Shown: positions 4,169 through 7,759 of the stretch, one piece after another
Layout: each line of letters opens with the position of its first letter
Numbering within the stretch: the stretch's first letter is position 1
Source of the DNA: DASYAN01 sp036501345
GTDB lineage: Bacteria > Chloroflexota > Ktedonobacteria > Ktedonobacterales > Ktedonobacteraceae
Direction of reading: 5' to 3'
Length of the DNA: 7,759 nucleotides
Assembly (NCBI GenBank): GCA_036501345.1
Contig: DASYAN010000199.1
Span: 1 to 7,759 of the forward strand
Notes under the pieces: model-generated
Database searches by the model: none
Told to the model about the DNA's origin: nothing
What the model saw: only the letters and a program-made list of their open reading frames with translations
Translations under genes and position numbers: made by a program

Positions 4169-7100
4169 TTAACAGCCCATCACTATAAACGCTGCCCAAT
4201 AAATTGGATGAGAATATGGCAATGCGGTAGGATCTCCTCGAATTGCTTTTGCATGGATCTTGGCGAGCGCTCCCTCTTGATTGAGGCGAAGACTGCGCTT
4301 TCCCGATTCAGTGAGATCTGTGGCATCTTGCGTCTCAATATATGTTGGTTGTCCAGTTGTATGAGTAGGTAATAGTGGCACAGGTACTGTAGGTTCATAA
4401 GTAGCGAGAACAGCGTTTGTTGCTTCTCTCTGTAGCCAATGTTGGGCTGCGGCAAGGCAACGTGCTGGTGACCAATTTCGTTGGGGATCAAGGTAGAGGT
4501 TGGTGAACCGTGACATAAGCAGGTAGGTCGCATGATCATAAACTGGCCAGAGTGTAGCAATTACGCCTGCAGCACCAGCTTGCATAAAACCAGCAGCCAT
4601 TCCCAACGTCTCGGTCATTTCCATGATGGCCAACACCGAGGTTTCGCACGCCGATAATATTAAAAGCCGCATCCCGATTAGGCTGATTGAATGATCGAGG
4701 CACTCCGAGAGTGTAATGGTCTCGCCATGTGCTAACAAAAGGCGCGATTGACGTGGAAATTCTTGTATATTCTGGCCATGCATAGCTAAATGCGCGTACC
4801 ATGCTTGTTGCAAAGCATCCACCACTTTGGGTTTTGTCGCTTGATCCAGCAACAAACAGCGAATTACCTCTGGGCTATACCCATATTTTTCTGAGATGTG
4901 GAACACACTATCTGCCTCAGCCTGAGCATACTTAAGCCCTCTGATCCCCAATGGTAATGGCTGTGGATCACCAGCAGCTACGATAAGTGGACGTTTCTGC
5001 TCTTTAATGGGAAGTTTGCGTCGTTTATCCGCTTCTATTGCCCGCTGTTTGGCAACCTGCAAAGCACGAGCACCAGGTGTAACGGTTATCTCAAAGAGAT
5101 CTCTCAGTCGATATCTTTTATTATCATCAAGGGTAACAAGGACAGAGGAGATAGGAAGAAGCCCTGGCGGCCCGTAGAGAACGAATGAAACCTTACGAAT
5201 TCCTTGGCTATATAGCAATTTGGCCAGCTGACTTATTCCTGCTTGACCAAGCTCATTCAATGCCTTTTCTAACTCGATGCGCATAAGAGTATCGTTGAGA
5301 TGATTCTCGAGTATGGCGAGTTCCGTTTTTTTGAGAGCAGAGAAAGGAGTCTCGAAGAGTTTAAGATTTGAATGGGTATGAGAATCGCCTGCCCACGCTT
5401 CATATAGTTGTGTAGCCGCAGTAACAAAGCCACTATTGTGTGGCAGGTGAGCTACTGCGTCATGCATACTAACTCCCCACTCGCGTATAAACTCTAGTGA
5501 CATTCCCAGTTGTGCAATCAGAAGACCTCCTGTAGGCCAACTAATGGTCCTCGATTCATTTGTAGCCGCAAGAAGCGCAGAAGAGAACGTAGAGGAAAGT
5601 GTCAGACTCATGAACGTCTCTAGGAAACGTGGGATCTCAATATGTTGTACCTGCGGTGTGCCATGCTTATCACGTGTAACAACAAACAATAGGGTAATAA
5701 TACTCGTTGTAAGGTAAATAAGAGCTTCATCGGTAGATGTAATGGCGCGGGCAATATCATCAATAGTGGCTAATGGAGCTAAAAAATCGGCATTGTCATA
5801 TTGGCGTATCGCATCGCGCGCCTGTAGAAATGCGGCATGTGAAACTTGTAAATTCAGAGATCTTTGCTCCCTGATTATCAGCATGTCGCCAGGATCACTC
5901 TCCATAGGTAGGGCTTGAGCCATCGCGTTCTGTGCCTTGCGCCAAGCATCCCGTGCAGAGATGAACGTCTGGGCGCGGGTATGTGCAGCAGGATCTTTGA
6001 TCAGGTCGAGATCAAGCGAGTCCAGATCAAGCGCTACGCGCATATTCTGGGCATAACCCTCCTCTAGGGCAACTACTGCTTCGGCAGGATTAGAGGGCTT
6101 CATCTGTAGAACAATCTTTGCGTGGTTTAAATAAAGATGCTTACCAACTTCATCTTTGATGAGCGCTATACGACTTTGCTCACTGGTTACAATATTAAGC
6201 ATATCACGTTGAGCCGCTCGTGCTGCCACATAAGCTGCGTGAGCCTCTTCCCAGCGCCCTAGACGCACGAATATTGTTGCGCGATCGAATTGCTGGTTGC
6301 GATGTGCATGCGGCCTTGTTTCGATAGTCTGGACGATTAGGGCTGCATCAAGGTCTGCAAGTGCTTGTAAGAGGTCTTGCGTAGAATGCTGATGAGAATA
6401 TCCTGTAGTGCGCATCATGTATACTTTGCCACGATTGCTGATCGCTGTTGCCCACTCTTCAGGGTAATCTTCCCGTGTAAGGACACTAAGGGCACGATCA
6501 TAATTGGCGATCGCATTCTCCAGATTCTGTTCATGAACATCAGCGATCTCTGCCACTCGCTCGTGTCGGCGTACATAAGCATTAGCTAGATTAACAACGG
6601 TGCTGGCCCATTCAGTCGGGGATTTTCCACGAGTACGAATAGTAAGGGCAGCATTGAAGTCATTGATAGCCTGCTCTATATTCTCTTTGGGGTCTCCAAC
6701 GAGGCGCTCCATATAGGCACTGCCTCGGTTCACCATAACCTCTACCCACTTTTCTGGAAATTGTTCCCGCACGAAAATAGTAAGGGCAGCATTCAGATCG
6801 GCAAGAGCTTGCTTTATATTCTCTTGCCGATTACCAGCGACGCGCCGCAAATAGACAGCACCACGGTTGATCATAATACTAGCCCAATGCGTGGGCATGT
6901 TTTCGCGTGTACAAACTGTCAAGGTCCTGTTGAGGTCGAGGAGAGCATCCTCCAGATTTTGGTAGTGATCTCCTAGTGGATTGAAGAGTAAGCATTGGGC
7001 CCGATCGATGTGCAAAGTGACCCACATACGCCAGTTTTTGTCACGGTCGATCTGCTCCAGAAGTGTGTTAATCAGTGAGATTCTCTGAGGTGAGGTTTGC

Positions 7101-7759
7101 TTTTGACGAGCAATCTCATTTACTTGTTCTCGGAACCCAGCGGGGATGTCGAGATCTGTGAACAATTCATCCGCATAGAACATTCCCCTGGCCCACTCTT
7201 TTGTTACTTCCATTCGTTCTTCTTCGGTTTCAGCCCGTTTTGACTGTCGTATGAGTTGGATCACTGGGGGGAGATTCTCCTCGAAGAGATTCTCTAGTCC
7301 TTTCCACCTACTAAAAGCACTGATCAGCTCATGCAGACGAACCTCCATAAGCTTGATGCTTGGACCAGGTGCCTCTGGATTGGCTCGTCGCTCTTTGAGT
7401 CGGGCTCGCAGGGCATCAATACCCTTGCGGGTAACAAGATCTGAAAGATAGACATAGCATACTTGTTGGGCCTCTTCTTCGCTCTTAGCCTCCAAATATG
7501 TATTGAGTGCGAAGTTGATGATCTCTGGATCTGGACGATGACGGAAATAATTCATTGTGGTGGTAATACCCCATATACAGGCATTTTCCAGCAGTTGCTT
7601 GCGCTGTCTCAATTCGCGAACGGTACCGGGATCGTTGGAAACTTTATTGATGGCTTCACCGATCAGAGAAATCGCTATAGGACGGAGTAGAAGGCCCTCC
7701 TGCTTATCTAGGATCTGGCGGGTCTTGGCCCATGTTTCTGCACCAACAAAATCTTCGAG
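4169..7759 (-). CDS. CHAT-domain caspase-like protease with TPR repeats, N-terminus outside the window
   Basis: The reading frame is open from the right edge for 1196 codons to a TAA at 4171-4169. The true start lies beyond 7759. The TTG at 7612 is an arbitrary internal codon, because the 49 codons before it are open and protein-like (DFVGAETWAKTRQIL). Visible-residue numbering: a helical N-terminal region at 1-230; TPR-like repeats at about 268-505 with (N)L/I.(Q/N)A...(L/N)..AL, TRE..P..WA and NRG..Y..R motifs; a helical linker at 510-660; and a CHAT domain at about 820-1196. In it, HLAMHG gives the catalytic His (residue 994, codon 4780-4778) and LSACET gives the Cys (residue 1038, codon 4648-4646). 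GVIATLWPVYD and the terminal HPIYWAAFIVMG complete the CHAT signature. CHAT proteins are clan CD (caspase/separase-like) cysteine proteases. The TPRs probably bind an activator or inhibitor. A polar linker of about 60 residues (TYEPTVPVPLLPTHTTGQ...) separates the last CHAT helix from the terminal motif. Substrate and biological role are not known from sequence. Confidence 0.93.
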   Translation of the reverse strand, partial: LEDFVGAETWAKTRQILDKQEGLLLRPIAISLIGEAINKVSNDPGTVRELRQRKQLLENACIWGITTTMNYFRHRPDPEIINFALNTYLEAKSEEEAQQVCYVYLSDLVTRKGIDALRARLKERRANPEAPGPSIKLMEVRLHELISAFSRWKGLENLFEENLPPVIQLIRQSKRAETEEERMEVTKEWARGMFYADELFTDLDIPAGFREQVNEIARQKQTSPQRISLINTLLEQIDRDKNWRMWVTLHIDRAQCLLFNPLGDHYQNLEDALLDLNRTLTVCTRENMPTHWASIMINRGAVYLRRVAGNRQENIKQALADLNAALTIFVREQFPEKWVEVMVNRGSAYMERLVGDPKENIEQAINDFNAALTIRTRGKSPTEWASTVVNLANAYVRRHERVAEIADVHEQNLENAIANYDRALSVLTREDYPEEWATAISNRGKVYMMRTTGYSHQHSTQDLLQALADLDAALIVQTIETRPHAHRNQQFDRATIFVRLGRWEEAHAAYVAARAAQRDMLNIVTSEQSRIALIKDEVGKHLYLNHAKIVLQMKPSNPAEAVVALEEGYAQNMRVALDLDSLDLDLIKDPAAHTRAQTFISARDAWRKAQNAMAQALPMESDPGDMLIIREQRSLNLQVSHAAFLQARDAIRQYDNADFLAPLATIDDIARAITSTDEALIYLTTSIITLLFVVTRDKHGTPQVQHIEIPRFLETFMSLTLSSTFSSALLAATNESRTISWPTGGLLIAQLGMSLEFIREWGVSMHDAVAHLPHNSGFVTAATQLYEAWAGDSHTHSNLKLFETPFSALKKTELAILENHLNDTLMRIELEKALNELGQAGISQLAKLLYSQGIRKVSFVLYGPPGLLPISSVLVTLDDNKRYRLRDLFEITVTPGARALQVAKQRAIEADKRRKLPIKEQKRPLIVAAGDPQPLPLGIRGLKYAQAEADSVFHISEKYGYSPEVIRCLLLDQATKPKVVDALQQAWYAHLAMHGQNIQEFPRQSRLLLAHGETITLSECLDHSISLIGMRLLILSACETSVLAIMEMTETLGMAAGFMQAGAAGVIATLWPVYDHATYLLMSRFTNLYLDPQRNWSPARCLAAAQHWLQREATNAVLATYEPTVPVPLLPTHTTGQPTYIETQDATDLTESGKRSLRLNQEGALAKIHAKAIRGDPTALPYSHPIYWAAFIVMGC
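6245..6958 (-). repeat. Coding tandem repeats: about five TPR-like units in the CHAT protein
   Basis: Units start at visible residues 268, 314, 360, 412 and 463. The first two are exactly 46 residues long and the next three are 52, 51 and 43. The shared pattern is N(L/I)..A(L/I).(D/N)(L/F/Y)..AL.(V/I).TRE..P..WA....NRG..Y..R..G. Units 3 and 4 carry short insertions (HERVAEIADVHEQ and GYSHQHSTQD) at the same inter-helix loop. A partial extra unit (NWRMWVTLHIDRAQCL...) precedes the first. This pattern is the NRG/TRE/WA TPR variant often coupled to CHAT domains in Chloroflexota and cyanobacteria. Confidence 0.85.

Noticed and set aside
4536..4802. A minus-strand open frame of 88 residues and a 125-residue one at 4183-4560.
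   Set aside because: Both lie in another frame within the CHAT domain, whose own frame is conserved.
6377..6976. Plus-strand open frames of about 70 residues opposite the TPR region.
   Set aside because: They recur with the TPR period and are antisense shadows of the repeats; no ribosome-binding sites or protein-like composition.
1..7759. CRISPR array, tRNA or rRNA genes.
   Set aside because: No regularly spaced short repeats, cloverleaf-like segments or rRNA motifs were seen by eye.

Overview
The window looks like an accessory region of a bacterial chromosome or large replicon. It has two parts: a patch of mobile-element debris (about 1-2640) and a leftward operon built around a CHAT caspase-like protease (about 2648 to the right edge). 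The 46-residue TPR style of the CHAT protein, the moderate base composition and the high IS load suggest a filamentous Chloroflexota of the Ktedonobacteria type, or another large-genome bacterium such as a cyanobacterium. This is inference; no rRNA or housekeeping marker is present.

Mobile part. Positions 1-925 are the promoter-side end of an IS3-family insertion sequence, read right to left. They hold a terminal repeat, orfA, an A7 slippery run and the first 200 codons of orfB in the -1 frame. The IS runs off the left edge just before the second catalytic Asp motif. Next comes an intact rightward tyrosine recombinase (1046-1924). About 40 bp beyond it is a Tn3-like terminal repeat (1966-2003) with the last ~65 codons of a Tn3-family transposase (2032-2229, minus). 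That fragment adjoins a decayed TrmB-type regulator (2260-2635, minus), and a perfect 14-bp inverted repeat spans the junction and contains the regulator's stop codon.

Operon part, minus strand in order of transcription: (i) a CHAT protease of at least 1196 residues with an N-terminal helical region, a ladder of TPR-like repeats and a C-terminal CHAT domain with its His/Cys pair, whose start lies outside the right edge; (ii) a 90-residue protein made almost entirely of two matching zinc ribbons; (iii) a protein of about 380 residues with a large soluble region and three C-terminal membrane spans, unrecognised. Genes (ii) and (iii) share a reading frame and are separated by one TAA. Gene (iii) has no good ATG/GTG/TTG start but has a strong ribosome-binding site before an in-frame CTG.

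Working model (inference): the TPR ladder senses or scaffolds, the CHAT domain cleaves a partner, and the zinc-ribbon and membrane proteins act as adaptor and membrane effector or target. That would make a candidate protease-membrane conflict or signalling module beside a mobile-element hot spot.
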